Shown in pieces: positions 8,816-16,635 of a DNA stretch of 44,119 bases; the stretch's first letter is position 1, and every line of letters starts with the position of its first letter. The notes below the pieces were generated by a model. The model ran no database searches. It worked only from the letters and a program-made list of their open reading frames with translations, and was not told where the DNA came from. This DNA is from an uncultured bacterium (lineage in GTDB: Bacteria > Bacteroidota > Bacteroidia > Chitinophagales > Chitinophagaceae), in the NCBI GenBank assembly GCA_903951405.1, contig CAJBBV010000088.1, forward strand, positions 1-44,119, in the 5' to 3' direction. The translations under genes and the position numbers were made by a program.

Positions 8816-9123
8816 ATCAAATCAAAGCTAAATAATGCATGAAAAAAAGTCAAGTATACTTTATCAAAGGTAAATCACTAATTCTATTGGTATGTGAACA
8901 AAGAAAATAGATATAATTAGGCCTACTTGATCATAAATCGCCTAAAAGCATGACTTAATTTATACAATTTCATAGTTGTTAATATTCCATATTACCCTGG
9001 TTTTCTTTGATACCTCGACGTAATTTTATTTATCTTTAATAACGAAAACTGTTCATCATAAACAAAATTGGCAAAGAGTTGTTTCTATACGAATAGACTA
9101 AAGTTAAACCTGAAAATCACCAG
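8816..9123. other. Divergent intergenic region between the kinase gene and dxs
   Basis: This 308-base AT-rich gap separates two outward-facing genes. It holds the kinase -7 element at 8865-8872. I find no TAnnTTTG match for dxs, no tRNA-like fold, no strong hairpin and no open frame with a credible start. The dxs promoter must lie here but is not recognisable by eye. Confidence 0.5.
8865..8872 (-). promoter_or_regulatory. -7 element upstream of the LytS-type kinase
   Basis: Reads TACCTTTG on the minus strand, a full TAnnTTTG match about 50 bases before the kinase start. No good -33 TTTG stands at the usual distance, so confidence is limited. Confidence 0.35.
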
Positions 9124-11049
9124 ATGAAGATCGAACCAGGAGCATTGCTAAAACACATAGATTCCCCAGATGACTTAAAAAAGCTTGGGAAGGAAGAGTT
9201 ATATAAAGTATGCGACGAACTTCGCCAATACATCATTGACGTAGTGAGTGTACATGGCGGGCATTTTGCCGCCAGCTTAGGCGTTGTTGAACTAAGTGTT
9301 GCACTTCATTATGTCTACAACACGCCTTACGATCAACTCGTATGGGACGTAGGACACCAAGCTTATGGCCATAAAATACTTACAGGAAGAAGAGATAACT
9401 TCCATACCAACAGAAAATACGGTGGATTAAGTGGCTTCCCTAAGCGAAGTGAAAGCGAATATGATACTTTTGGTGTAGGCCACTCTTCTACTTCTATATC
9501 TGCTGCATTAGGCATGTCTATTGCCGCTCAATACAAAAGGGAGCTCGACAGAAAATCCGTTGCGATTATTGGCGATGGTTCCATGACAGCTGGCATGGTG
9601 TTTGAAGCCATGAATCATGCAGGAGTTACCGATTCAGATATGTTAATAATCCTGAATGATAATTGCATGAGTATAGACCCAAACGTAGGTGCCCTAACTG
9701 AATACCTTACCGATATTTCAACCTCTCATACATACAACAAATTGAAAGATGAAATATGGAAAAGCTTGGGGAAACTACCTAGAGGAGGAAATTTCACTCG
9801 AAAGGTTGCGAGCAGGCTTGAACATAGCATAAAAGGATTCATTAATAAGCATAGCAACTTGTTTGAATCGATGAAGATTCGCTATTTCGGTCCAATTGAC
9901 GGACACAACATCACCAAACTAGTTGACACACTCAACGATTTACGGGATATTCCAGGACCCAAACTATTGCATATCATCACCACAAAAGGAAAAGGATATG
10001 CACTTGCTGAAAAAGACCAAACAACATGGCATGCACCAGGGCTTTTTGATAAAGTAACTGGGGAGATTTACAAAAAAACATTTGACGTTCCGCAGCCACC
10101 CAAATACCAAGATGTATTTGGTAAAACCATTATAGAACTAGCTGAAAAAAATGATAAAATTTTTGGGATAACCCCAGCTATGCCTTCTGGATCATCACTC
10201 AAATACATGATGGATGTGATGCCAAAAAGAGCACTTGATGTTGGCATATGTGAGCAACATGCTGTTACACTTAGCGCTGGAATGGCTACACAAGGGCTCA
10301 AAGTATTCTGCAATATTTACTCTTCATTCATGCAACGCGCCTATGATCAAGTTGTCCATGACGTAGCCATACAAAGCCTTCCTGTCGTTTTCTGTCTTGA
10401 TCGAGCCGGACTTGTTGGTGATGATGGGCCTACACATCATGGCGTTTACGATATCGCTTACATGCGATGCATTCCAAATATGATTGTGAGCTCACCAATG
10501 AATGAAGCTGAGTTAAGAAACCTAATGTATACAGCACAGCTAGATACTATAAAACAACCATTCGTGATCCGCTATCCAAGGGGTGAAGGAATGATGCCAG
10601 AGTGGAAGACTGAAATGCAGGAGATTGAAATAGGGAAGGGTAGAAAACTAAAAGAAGGCAAGGATATAGCTATTTTAACTTTTGGCCATCCAGGTAATTT
10701 TGCTACCGCAGCTATACGAAACCTTAAAGCAGAGGGAGTAAATCCTGGACATTATGATCTCCGATTTGCAAAGCCACTTGATCATGAATTGCTCCACGAA
10801 GTATTCAAGTCGTACAAGAAAATCATTACGGTAGAGGATGGAACTATTGTTGGTGGCATTGGCTCAGCAGTACTCGAATTCATGGCTGAGCATGGATATC
10901 AAGCCGAAGTAAAAATGCTTGGAATCCCAGATAGAATTGTTGAACATGGCTCTCAGAAGCAACTACACCATGAGTGTCATTACGATGCAGATGCCATTGC
11001 AGAAACTATCCGTGAAATGATGAAAGAGAGCTTGCAGGTTACGCAATGA
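9124..11049 (+). CDS. dxs: 1-deoxy-D-xylulose-5-phosphate synthase
   Basis: Dxs condenses pyruvate with glyceraldehyde 3-phosphate, the first step of the MEP isoprenoid pathway, using thiamine diphosphate and Mg2+. At 641 residues it has normal length. Visible motifs are WDVGHQAYGHKILTGRRD, FGVGHSSTSISAALG, the thiamine-diphosphate motif GDGSMTAGMVFEAMNHAG ending in NDNCMSI, and the second-domain Glu in GICEQHAVTLSAGMA. DRAGLVGDDGPTHHG and FVIRYPRGEG follow. The C-terminal transketolase-like domain is complete. The final 11 bases overlap the end of scpA on the opposite strand, so transcription from the two genes collides here without a visible terminator. Confidence 0.97.
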   Translation: MKIEPGALLKHIDSPDDLKKLGKEELYKVCDELRQYIIDVVSVHGGHFAASLGVVELSVALHYVYNTPYDQLVWDVGHQAYGHKILTGRRDNFHTNRKYGGLSGFPKRSESEYDTFGVGHSSTSISAALGMSIAAQYKRELDRKSVAIIGDGSMTAGMVFEAMNHAGVTDSDMLIILNDNCMSIDPNVGALTEYLTDISTSHTYNKLKDEIWKSLGKLPRGGNFTRKVASRLEHSIKGFINKHSNLFESMKIRYFGPIDGHNITKLVDTLNDLRDIPGPKLLHIITTKGKGYALAEKDQTTWHAPGLFDKVTGEIYKKTFDVPQPPKYQDVFGKTIIELAEKNDKIFGITPAMPSGSSLKYMMDVMPKRALDVGICEQHAVTLSAGMATQGLKVFCNIYSSFMQRAYDQVVHDVAIQSLPVVFCLDRAGLVGDDGPTHHGVYDIAYMRCIPNMIVSSPMNEAELRNLMYTAQLDTIKQPFVIRYPRGEGMMPEWKTEMQEIEIGKGRKLKEGKDIAILTFGHPGNFATAAIRNLKAEGVNPGHYDLRFAKPLDHELLHEVFKSYKKIITVEDGTIVGGIGSAVLEFMAEHGYQAEVKMLGIPDRIVEHGSQKQLHHECHYDADAIAETIREMMKESLQVTQ

Positions 11050-11818
11050 TTTCCATAGGCAAATCCTCAGGCCTATTTTCATTAAACTCTATGATGAAAT
11101 TATTCTTTCCTTCACCGATGATGATGGCAAGATAACTTTGTTGAATAAGCTCTAGTATAGTTAGAAAGAAAAAGATAGCATGAAGCCTATCTTGGCATAC
11201 ATCAAATAATTTTTCGAAAGACATCGTTTTCTCTTCACTACTCATTTTCAACACATACTCCCTACTATCTTCCATAGTGTAGTTATAGCGATACACAACA
11301 TGCTGTGGTTTATTTTGACGGTCGTGTAAACGTTGCATGACTTTTTCAAACACTTTCATGAGCTTGAATAAAGACACCGACTGAATCTCTGTTCCCTCAG
11401 ATGCTTCTTCACCTACTACCTGAAGATCGTTATTTAAATTGCCGCGCTTAACCATGAACATCCGCTCTTGCTCTAAATCAGACAACAACTTCGACGCTTC
11501 CTTAAACTTCTTGTACTCCAGAATTTTATCTATCAATTCTTTTCGAGGATCGATTTCATTACCCTGCTCATCCAACTCTTTTCTAGGAAGCAACATCTTT
11601 GCTTTAATCCGCATAAGAGTTGAAATGAATAAAATAAATTCACTACTCAACTCGATATTATCATCCTCCGATAATCGAATAAAATGAAGGAAATCATCAA
11701 TGATATTTTTAATCGGAATATTATAGATATCAAGCTCATCCCGTTCTATAAAAAAAAGGAGAAGATCAAAAGGACCTTCGAATTGAGGCAATTTTATTTG
11801 ATAAGAAACCGTATTCAC
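11039..11818 (-). CDS. scpA: Segregation and condensation protein A (kleisin)
   Basis: ScpA is the kleisin that bridges SMC heads in the bacterial condensin complex with ScpB. The 259-residue protein begins with the family signature LPQFEGPFDLLLFFIERDELDIYNIPI. A helical region with the conserved LRIKAKMLLPRKE-like stretch follows (MRIKAKMLLPRKELDE here), and the C-terminal winged-helix region ends the protein. The start is a GTG at 11818; no closer ATG fits the family start. A perfect -7 element lies about 30 bases upstream. No scpB or smc gene is nearby. It converges on dxs with an 11-base overlap. Confidence 0.92.
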   Translation of the reverse strand: MNTVSYQIKLPQFEGPFDLLLFFIERDELDIYNIPIKNIIDDFLHFIRLSEDDNIELSSEFILFISTLMRIKAKMLLPRKELDEQGNEIDPRKELIDKILEYKKFKEASKLLSDLEQERMFMVKRGNLNNDLQVVGEEASEGTEIQSVSLFKLMKVFEKVMQRLHDRQNKPQHVVYRYNYTMEDSREYVLKMSSEEKTMSFEKLFDVCQDRLHAIFFFLTILELIQQSYLAIIIGEGKNNFIIEFNENRPEDLPMEIIA

Positions 11819-11847
11819 GTGTAATCGATTAGTTTGCTGTAAGGCGA

Positions 11848-11855
11848 CAAATATA
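11848..11855 (-). promoter_or_regulatory. -7 element of scpA
   Basis: TATATTTG on the minus strand, a full TAnnTTTG match, placing the transcript start about 20-25 bases before the scpA GTG. The -33 element is poor. Confidence 0.4.
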
Positions 11856-11991
11856 TGGAATCAATAGAAAAACTGAGGTGTAGGATGCAGATAATTATTG
11901 ACAAATGCGCTAACTTATCAAGAACTCACGCGATTATAGACAAAAAAAGAAAAGTAATCTGGGTATCAAGTAATTAGCTGAATCTCTTGGC

Positions 11992-12555
11992 CTAAACACT
12001 CATGATTTCCTTTTCCTTAGACGCAAGGTGCTTATCTACCAACGCAATGAATTTGTTAGTTATGTCTTGAACTTCAGCTTCTGCATCAGTTGCCATATCC
12101 TCACTTAATCCATTTTTTTGCATCTTTTTTATCCCTTCAATAGCATCTCTACGAATATTTCTGATGGCTACTTTTGACTGTTCCCCCTCTCCTTGAACAC
12201 GCTTAACAATTTCCCTTCTTCGCTCTTCTGTTAAAGGTGGAAGAAATATACGGATAATGCTACCATCATTTTGAGGAGTAACACCAATATTGGCCGCTAT
12301 AATCGAGCGTTCTATAGGCTGCAACATATTCTTCTCCCAAGGCTGTATCGTTAATGTCCTGGCATCCGCCACAGAAATATTGGCTACCTGAGCAATAGCA
12401 GTTGGTGAGCCATAATAATCTACTACAAGTCCGTCAAACATTTGCGGATTGGCACGACCAGCCCTAAGTTTCACAAGCTCTGCTTCAAGATGTGAAATGG
12501 CTTTGGTCATAGATTCTGATGCTATACTGATAGATAATGCTAATTCTTCAGACAT
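11992..12555 (-). CDS. frr: Ribosome recycling factor
   Basis: RRF works with EF-G to split ribosomes after termination. The 187-residue protein has normal length and the family blocks HLEAELVKLRAGRANPQMFDGLVVDYYGS (read as consecutive pieces), IQPWEKNMLQPIE, GVTPQNDGSIIRIFLPPLTEERRRE and the KNIRRDA-like IRNIRRDAIEG. It follows the WecA-like gene by 66 bases, but a perfect -7 element in that gap suggests its own promoter. The pyrH gene, its usual neighbour in many bacteria, is not here. Confidence 0.97.
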   Translation of the reverse strand: MSEELALSISIASESMTKAISHLEAELVKLRAGRANPQMFDGLVVDYYGSPTAIAQVANISVADARTLTIQPWEKNMLQPIERSIIAANIGVTPQNDGSIIRIFLPPLTEERRREIVKRVQGEGEQSKVAIRNIRRDAIEGIKKMQKNGLSEDMATDAEAEVQDITNKFIALVDKHLASKEKEIMSV

Positions 12556-12564
12556 AATTGAGTT

Positions 12565-12582
12565 CTTTGCTAAGCAAAGCTA
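12565..12582 (-). promoter_or_regulatory. frr -7 element overlapped by an inverted repeat
   Basis: 12575-12582 reads TAGCTTTG on the minus strand (full TAnnTTTG match). A perfect palindrome CTTTGCT-A-AGCAAAG occupies 12565-12579 and covers the TTTG half of the element. It sits 9 bases before the frr start, so it may be an operator, a small 5'-end hairpin, or chance. Confidence 0.4.
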
Positions 12583-12621
12583 ATAAATCAAAAGAAAAGG
12601 GGTAGAAAAAATTTATCGATA

Positions 12622-13764
12622 TCAAAAATTGGACTTACGATCAACAATATCTCCTTCGGAGGTTACTACCTTAGATGAAGTCGATAATTTCAATTCGCCA
12701 ATCCCGCCCTTGTAGTCAGCAATAGAAGTTACCTGTTTAGGATCCTTAAGGGTAAACATGATTACTACTAGCGTCAAAAACATAAATAGAAAAAGCATGT
12801 TAATTCCAAGTGGCTGGGCAAGTAAAGTCAAAAGGGAAAGGGCAATCGTGAACAAAGAAAGCACAACTGAAATTTTCATATGACTATACCCTCTTCTAAG
12901 TAGAATATGATGGATATGATTTTTATCGGATTCAAAGGGAGACTTTGCATAATAAATACGCAACAATGAAACTCTAAATGTATCCATCAACGGAACATAC
13001 AAAATGGCAAAACCCAAAGCCGGTGCTGCATTCAATTGGAGTTGAGATGTAGTTGAGGATTCTATATTAATAAAATGTATTACAAGAATAGCATTAACTA
13101 GGCCCACCAACAAGGAACCTGTGTCACCCATAAAAATTTTTGCTGGTGCAAAATTGAAGATCAAAAAGCCTGCCAAAGCTGATGCTAATGAAAAAGACAA
13201 TGCTGCAAAAATTAAATCATTTTCCAACATAAAAAGCACACCAAATGTAACTGAAGAAATTAGGCCGAGCATTCCCGCCAATCCATCTACCCCATCTATC
13301 AAATTAATCGCATTGATAATGACCAACATAGTTAAAAAAGTAAAAGCAATGCACAGTATAGGGTGCATTTGGTCGATGCCTAAAAATCCATGAAATGAAT
13401 TAATCACAAACCCTCCCTTAAAAATTAAAATGAATACGGCAACCGCTTGTCCCATGAATTTTTTCGTAGGAGATAATAGCATGATATCGTCTTTAACTCC
13501 TAGAAAAAAAACAATGATGGAAGACGCTATAAAATACTGAATCCAAGGTGCAGATGAGAATGGCAATAAAGAGGCTAAGGAAAACATCAATGCAATAAAA
13601 ATACCAACACCACCCAAACTAGGAATAGGCACAATGTGTATTTTTCGTGGACTCGGTAAATCAAATAAATTTTTCGCCCTAGAAACTTTAATGACTACTG
13701 GAATAGATACGAAAGCCAACAGGAAAGATAGAAGAGAAATCAAAACGATTAAATCGATTCTCAT
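12622..13764 (-). CDS. WecA/TagO-like undecaprenyl-phosphate sugar-1-phosphate transferase
   Basis: A 380-residue polytopic membrane enzyme of the MraY/WecA family. Such enzymes move a sugar 1-phosphate, commonly GlcNAc-1-P, from a UDP donor to undecaprenyl phosphate to start O-antigen, capsule or teichoic-type glycans. Conserved loops are all present: PSPRKIHIVPIPSLGG, the DD pair in LGVKDDIMLLSPTKKF, INLIDGVDGLAG, FMGDTGSLLVG and HIHHILLRRGYSH. The last loop supports a WecA/TagO-type enzyme over MraY, which has a different signature. The ending is hydrophilic (about 40 residues). No glycosyltransferase cluster is adjacent, so it is probably a housekeeping initiator acting for a remote locus. 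Confidence 0.9.
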   Translation of the reverse strand: MRIDLIVLISLLSFLLAFVSIPVVIKVSRAKNLFDLPSPRKIHIVPIPSLGGVGIFIALMFSLASLLPFSSAPWIQYFIASSIIVFFLGVKDDIMLLSPTKKFMGQAVAVFILIFKGGFVINSFHGFLGIDQMHPILCIAFTFLTMLVIINAINLIDGVDGLAGMLGLISSVTFGVLFMLENDLIFAALSFSLASALAGFLIFNFAPAKIFMGDTGSLLVGLVNAILVIHFINIESSTTSQLQLNAAPALGFAILYVPLMDTFRVSLLRIYYAKSPFESDKNHIHHILLRRGYSHMKISVVLSLFTIALSLLTLLAQPLGINMLFLFMFLTLVVIMFTLKDPKQVTSIADYKGGIGELKLSTSSKVVTSEGDIVDRKSNF

Positions 13765-13825
13765 GATGGGGTGGTTCAGGATAGATAATTGGACTGCTGG
13801 CTATGTTTTATTAAAACTTACTCCA

Positions 13826-13833
13826 CAAAACTA
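13826..13833 (-). promoter_or_regulatory. -7 element of the WecA-like gene
   Basis: TAGTTTTG on the minus strand, a full TAnnTTTG match, about 60 bases before the start at 13764. Confidence 0.4.
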
Positions 13834-14001
13834 ATCAAAAAATAATGTTGTAAAATCAATTTTATTGTTTGGATAAAAATTAAGTAATAATACTTAGTAT
13901 ACTTAAGTACAAATGTATGCTTGAGGATACCGATTATACTTGGTTTTATTTCAGAAGAGTACATTGTTTAATACCAAAAATGGTAATCAAATACATTGAA
14001 A

Positions 14002-14009
14002 TATGTTTG
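14002..14009 (+). promoter_or_regulatory. -7 element of the transketolase gene
   Basis: TATGTTTG, a full TAnnTTTG match. It predicts an untranslated leader of about 115 bases if the ATG at 14130 is used, or about 65 if 14079 is used. Confidence 0.35.
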
Positions 14010-14129
14010 ATGAAAAACCATCGATATAAAATCAATTAAACGGAATACTTACCTATTTAGCACAGATTCATTTAAATTATGATCCAAGAATTCGATAAAA
14101 CAAGTAAATTTGTCTTAAAGCTAATAAGC

Positions 14130-14963
14130 ATGACTTCACTTTCAAATACAGCACAGCAAATAAGAAGAGATATCGTAAGAATGGTACATGGTGTACAAAG
14201 CGGACATCCTGGAGGATCTCTAGGTTGTACGGATTTTTTAACCGCCCTATATTTTAAGGTTATGAAACATAACCCAGCATTCAATATGGATGCTCTACAA
14301 GAAGACGTTTTTGTGCTATCAAATGGTCATATATCACCTGTATTTTATTCATGTCTCGCACGCTCTGGCTACTTTCCAGTGAGCGAACTTGATTCCTTCC
14401 GTAAATTAGGCACCAGGCTACAAGGCCACCCAACCACGCACGAACATCTGCCAGGCGTTAGAATTGCTTCAGGATCACTCGGACAAGGCCTCAGTGTTGC
14501 CATTGGTGCAGCTCTAAGCAAAAAACTCAATCAAGACGATCATCTTGTATACTCACTTCATGGAGATGGAGAACTTCAAGAAGGTCAAATATGGGAAGCA
14601 GTGATGTTTGCTGCACATAACAAAGTCGATAATTTAATTGCGACAATTGACTGGAATGGTCAACAAATTGACGGTCCTACAGAAAAAGTATTAAGCCTTG
14701 GAAATATAAAAGAAAAATTTGATGTCTTTGGTTGGACTACCATTGATATGCAAGGTAATGACATGGATGATGTTGTGGCAAAATTAGAACTTGCCAAAAG
14801 CCTTACCGGACAAGGCAAACCAATTGCTATCATGATGCATACACTCATGGGCAAAGGGGTTGATTTCATGGAAAACGATCACGGTTGGCATGGAATTGCT
14901 CCAAATGATGATCAATTAGCGAAGGCCTTGGGCCAATTAGAAGAAACGCTAGGCGACTATTAA
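14130..14963 (+). CDS. Transketolase, N-terminal (thiamine-diphosphate-binding) subunit
   Basis: This is the first half of a split transketolase, about 277 residues. Transketolase moves two-carbon units between sugar phosphates in the pentose phosphate pathway. It has RRDIVRMVHGVQSGHPGGSLG, SLGQGLSVAIGAALS and the cofactor motif GDGELQEGQIWEA running to DWNGQQIDG, then stops at GKGVDFMENDHGWHG, where the pyrimidine-binding half would continue. The frame opens at 14079, but the ATG at 14130 matches the usual subunit start (short lead, then AQQIRRDIVRM). The C-terminal subunit, commonly the next gene, is absent; a convergent permease gene begins 2 bases after the stop. The partner must be elsewhere. 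Confidence 0.9.
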   Translation: MTSLSNTAQQIRRDIVRMVHGVQSGHPGGSLGCTDFLTALYFKVMKHNPAFNMDALQEDVFVLSNGHISPVFYSCLARSGYFPVSELDSFRKLGTRLQGHPTTHEHLPGVRIASGSLGQGLSVAIGAALSKKLNQDDHLVYSLHGDGELQEGQIWEAVMFAAHNKVDNLIATIDWNGQQIDGPTEKVLSLGNIKEKFDVFGWTTIDMQGNDMDDVVAKLELAKSLTGQGKPIAIMMHTLMGKGVDFMENDHGWHGIAPNDDQLAKALGQLEETLGDY

Positions 14964-14965
14964 TC

Positions 14966-16201
14966 TCAGCTATGCAATTCAATGATTCCTTGTTTCGCTG
15001 CGCGTGCTGCAGGAAACCATGAAGCAGTTATACCGATTAGAAACACCGTACTTACCACGGCAATAAAATCTGTGGCAACTAATTTCACTGGATAATAATC
15101 TATCAAAAATGAAGCGCCCTGCAATGGAACTAATTTATACGTTACTTGTAGGTAATATATAAGTAGTGCTAAAACTATACCACTAGCTGTCCCAATAAAA
15201 GCCAAGAGAACCCCTTCCGCTAAAAATATTTTTCGAATAACCCCACTATCTGCCCCCATCGCTTGTAAGATTTGAATATCCTTTTTCTTTTCAAGCACTA
15301 GCATACTCAGTGCACCAATCATATTGAATGCAGCCACAATTAGGATGAGCGAAAAAATACCATAAATAGCAAACTTCTCTAATCGTATTGTAGCGTACAA
15401 AGTCTTGTTCTGTTCATAACGATCTTCAATAAGATAGCCGGCACCCAAGACATCCCCAATACTCTTTTTTATTTCAGAAACATTATTATAATTGACTACA
15501 CTTAATTCTACATAACTGTATTCATCAGCTGAATAGTTTAAATAGGTTTTCATAAACCCCAAATCTGTAAACACAAATTTATTATCAAACTCACTCTGTA
15601 TTGCAAAACTTCCTCTTGGATAAGCCGAGGCCACGCTCAACGCTTCTAATGGATTCGTAGGAAGTGAAATTCCTTTTTTAGGTAAATAAACTGAAATTGG
15701 AAATAAAGCCCTATCAGATACTATACCCAAGGCCTGCTCTACACCGACACCCAATACTAATCCGGGCTTCTCTGACGTTCCTGTATTAAAACTCCCTCTA
15801 TATAGTTGCCCAGACACTCCAGACACCTTTACATATTGACTGTCTACTCCTTTGAGATTAACAATTGTCTGAAGCGACTCATTTTGCAGCAATGCTTTTT
15901 CTTCAATCCCCAATGAAACAGCCTGAACACCAGGTTTATTTCTAATCAGCTGAAATTGAGCCTCACTCAAAACCAACACTTTCCCTTTAGCTGGCCTGAT
16001 TTTTATATCGGCATAGTAAGATGAGTAAAGAGACTTGACTAACGATTCAAACCCATTGAACGCACTCAAAATAATAATCAATGAAGCAGTGCCCACAATG
16101 ATTGCACTAACACTTACCCAAGAAATTATATTGATGGCATTAGTGGATTTTTTTGCTTTAAAATACCGCCAAGAAAATGTTGAAATCCGGGAAAAGTTCA
16201 T
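14966..16201 (-). CDS. LolC/LolE-like ABC permease (FtsX family)
   Basis: A 411-residue inner-membrane permease of the MacB/FtsX fold. One membrane helix lies near residues 25-50 (IISWVSVSAIIVGTASLIIILSAF in pieces). A large periplasmic domain follows (about 55-275), then three C-terminal helices (about 275-305, 325-355, 375-400) and the short tail WFPAARAAKQGIIELHS. This layout and the ARAAK ending match the LolCE lipoprotein-release permeases; the ATPase LolD is not adjacent. Its ATG directly follows the rbfA stop codon with no gap, so the two are translationally coupled. It converges on the transketolase gene with a 2-base gap. Confidence 0.85.
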   Translation of the reverse strand: MNFSRISTFSWRYFKAKKSTNAINIISWVSVSAIIVGTASLIIILSAFNGFESLVKSLYSSYYADIKIRPAKGKVLVLSEAQFQLIRNKPGVQAVSLGIEEKALLQNESLQTIVNLKGVDSQYVKVSGVSGQLYRGSFNTGTSEKPGLVLGVGVEQALGIVSDRALFPISVYLPKKGISLPTNPLEALSVASAYPRGSFAIQSEFDNKFVFTDLGFMKTYLNYSADEYSYVELSVVNYNNVSEIKKSIGDVLGAGYLIEDRYEQNKTLYATIRLEKFAIYGIFSLILIVAAFNMIGALSMLVLEKKKDIQILQAMGADSGVIRKIFLAEGVLLAFIGTASGIVLALLIYYLQVTYKLVPLQGASFLIDYYPVKLVATDFIAVVSTVFLIGITASWFPAARAAKQGIIELHS

Positions 16202-16561
16202 CTATTTTTTTTCTTCATTAATTTTCTTAAAGAGCTCCTCCATTTTGAACACATAATCCAATGTATCGTCTAAATAAAATTTCAAAACAGGAATACGCCT
16301 TAATTGCTGTTTCACACGAAGCCCCAACAATCGCTTGATCTCTCCTGTTCGATCTTCAATTCGTCCAATCAATGCAGTGGCATCTTTAACTTGAAATAGA
16401 CTTAAGTATATTCTAGCCTCGAGTAGATCTGGAGTAATCTTAACTTTAGAGATGGACACCATGCCCCCATCTACCATATTTAGTCCCATACGCAAAAAGA
16501 TATCATTCATCTCCTCGAGAATAACACCGGCGACCTGTTTCTGTCTTTTACTTTCTTCCAT
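16202..16561 (-). CDS. rbfA: Ribosome-binding factor A
   Basis: RbfA is a small KH-type protein that binds the 30S precursor and helps mature the 16S rRNA 5' end. The 119 residues show the family pattern: SKRQKQVAGVILEEMNDIFLR at the start, MVSISKVKITPDLLEARIYLSLF, and LGLRVKQQLRRIPVLKFYLDDTLDY near the end (each a separate block). The stop codon touches the ATG of the LolC/E-like permease. It is divergent from the ABC exporter, with a 74-base shared promoter region. Confidence 0.93.
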   Translation of the reverse strand: MEESKRQKQVAGVILEEMNDIFLRMGLNMVDGGMVSISKVKITPDLLEARIYLSLFQVKDATALIGRIEDRTGEIKRLLGLRVKQQLRRIPVLKFYLDDTLDYVFKMEELFKKINEEKK

Positions 16562-16572
16562 AATGATTGGGG

Positions 16573-16600
16573 TTGATGGATGTAAAATTAGTTACTTTTG
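16573..16600 (+). promoter_or_regulatory. Promoter of the ABC exporter gene
   Basis: GTTG (ending at 16575), 17 bases, then TACTTTTG at 16593-16600: a full -7 match with a near-consensus -33 at proper spacing. It predicts a leader of about 28 bases. A weaker TAATTTTA for rbfA (16583-16590, minus strand) overlaps it, so the two promoters may compete. Confidence 0.5.
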
Positions 16601-16635
16601 AAGCTAATTAATAAAAAACAGGGTTCTGTTCCGAA

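Larger units (their letters stand above)
13765..14078. other. Divergent intergenic region, WecA-like gene / transketolase half
   Basis: 314 bases, very AT-rich. It carries back-to-back promoter elements (13826-13833 minus, 14002-14009 plus) and a short inverted repeat TACCA-AAAA-TGGTA at 13972-13985, upstream of the plus -7 element. No RNA gene or credible short coding frame was seen. Confidence 0.5.

Noticed and set aside
8816-9123. A riboswitch or small RNA before dxs, including a thiamine-type element
   Set aside because: No conserved thiamine-element blocks and no stable multi-stem fold could be seen.
13972-13985. TACCA-AAAA-TGGTA as an operator
   Set aside because: Five-base arms in a very AT-rich region are weak evidence. 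It is noted in the intergenic entry only.
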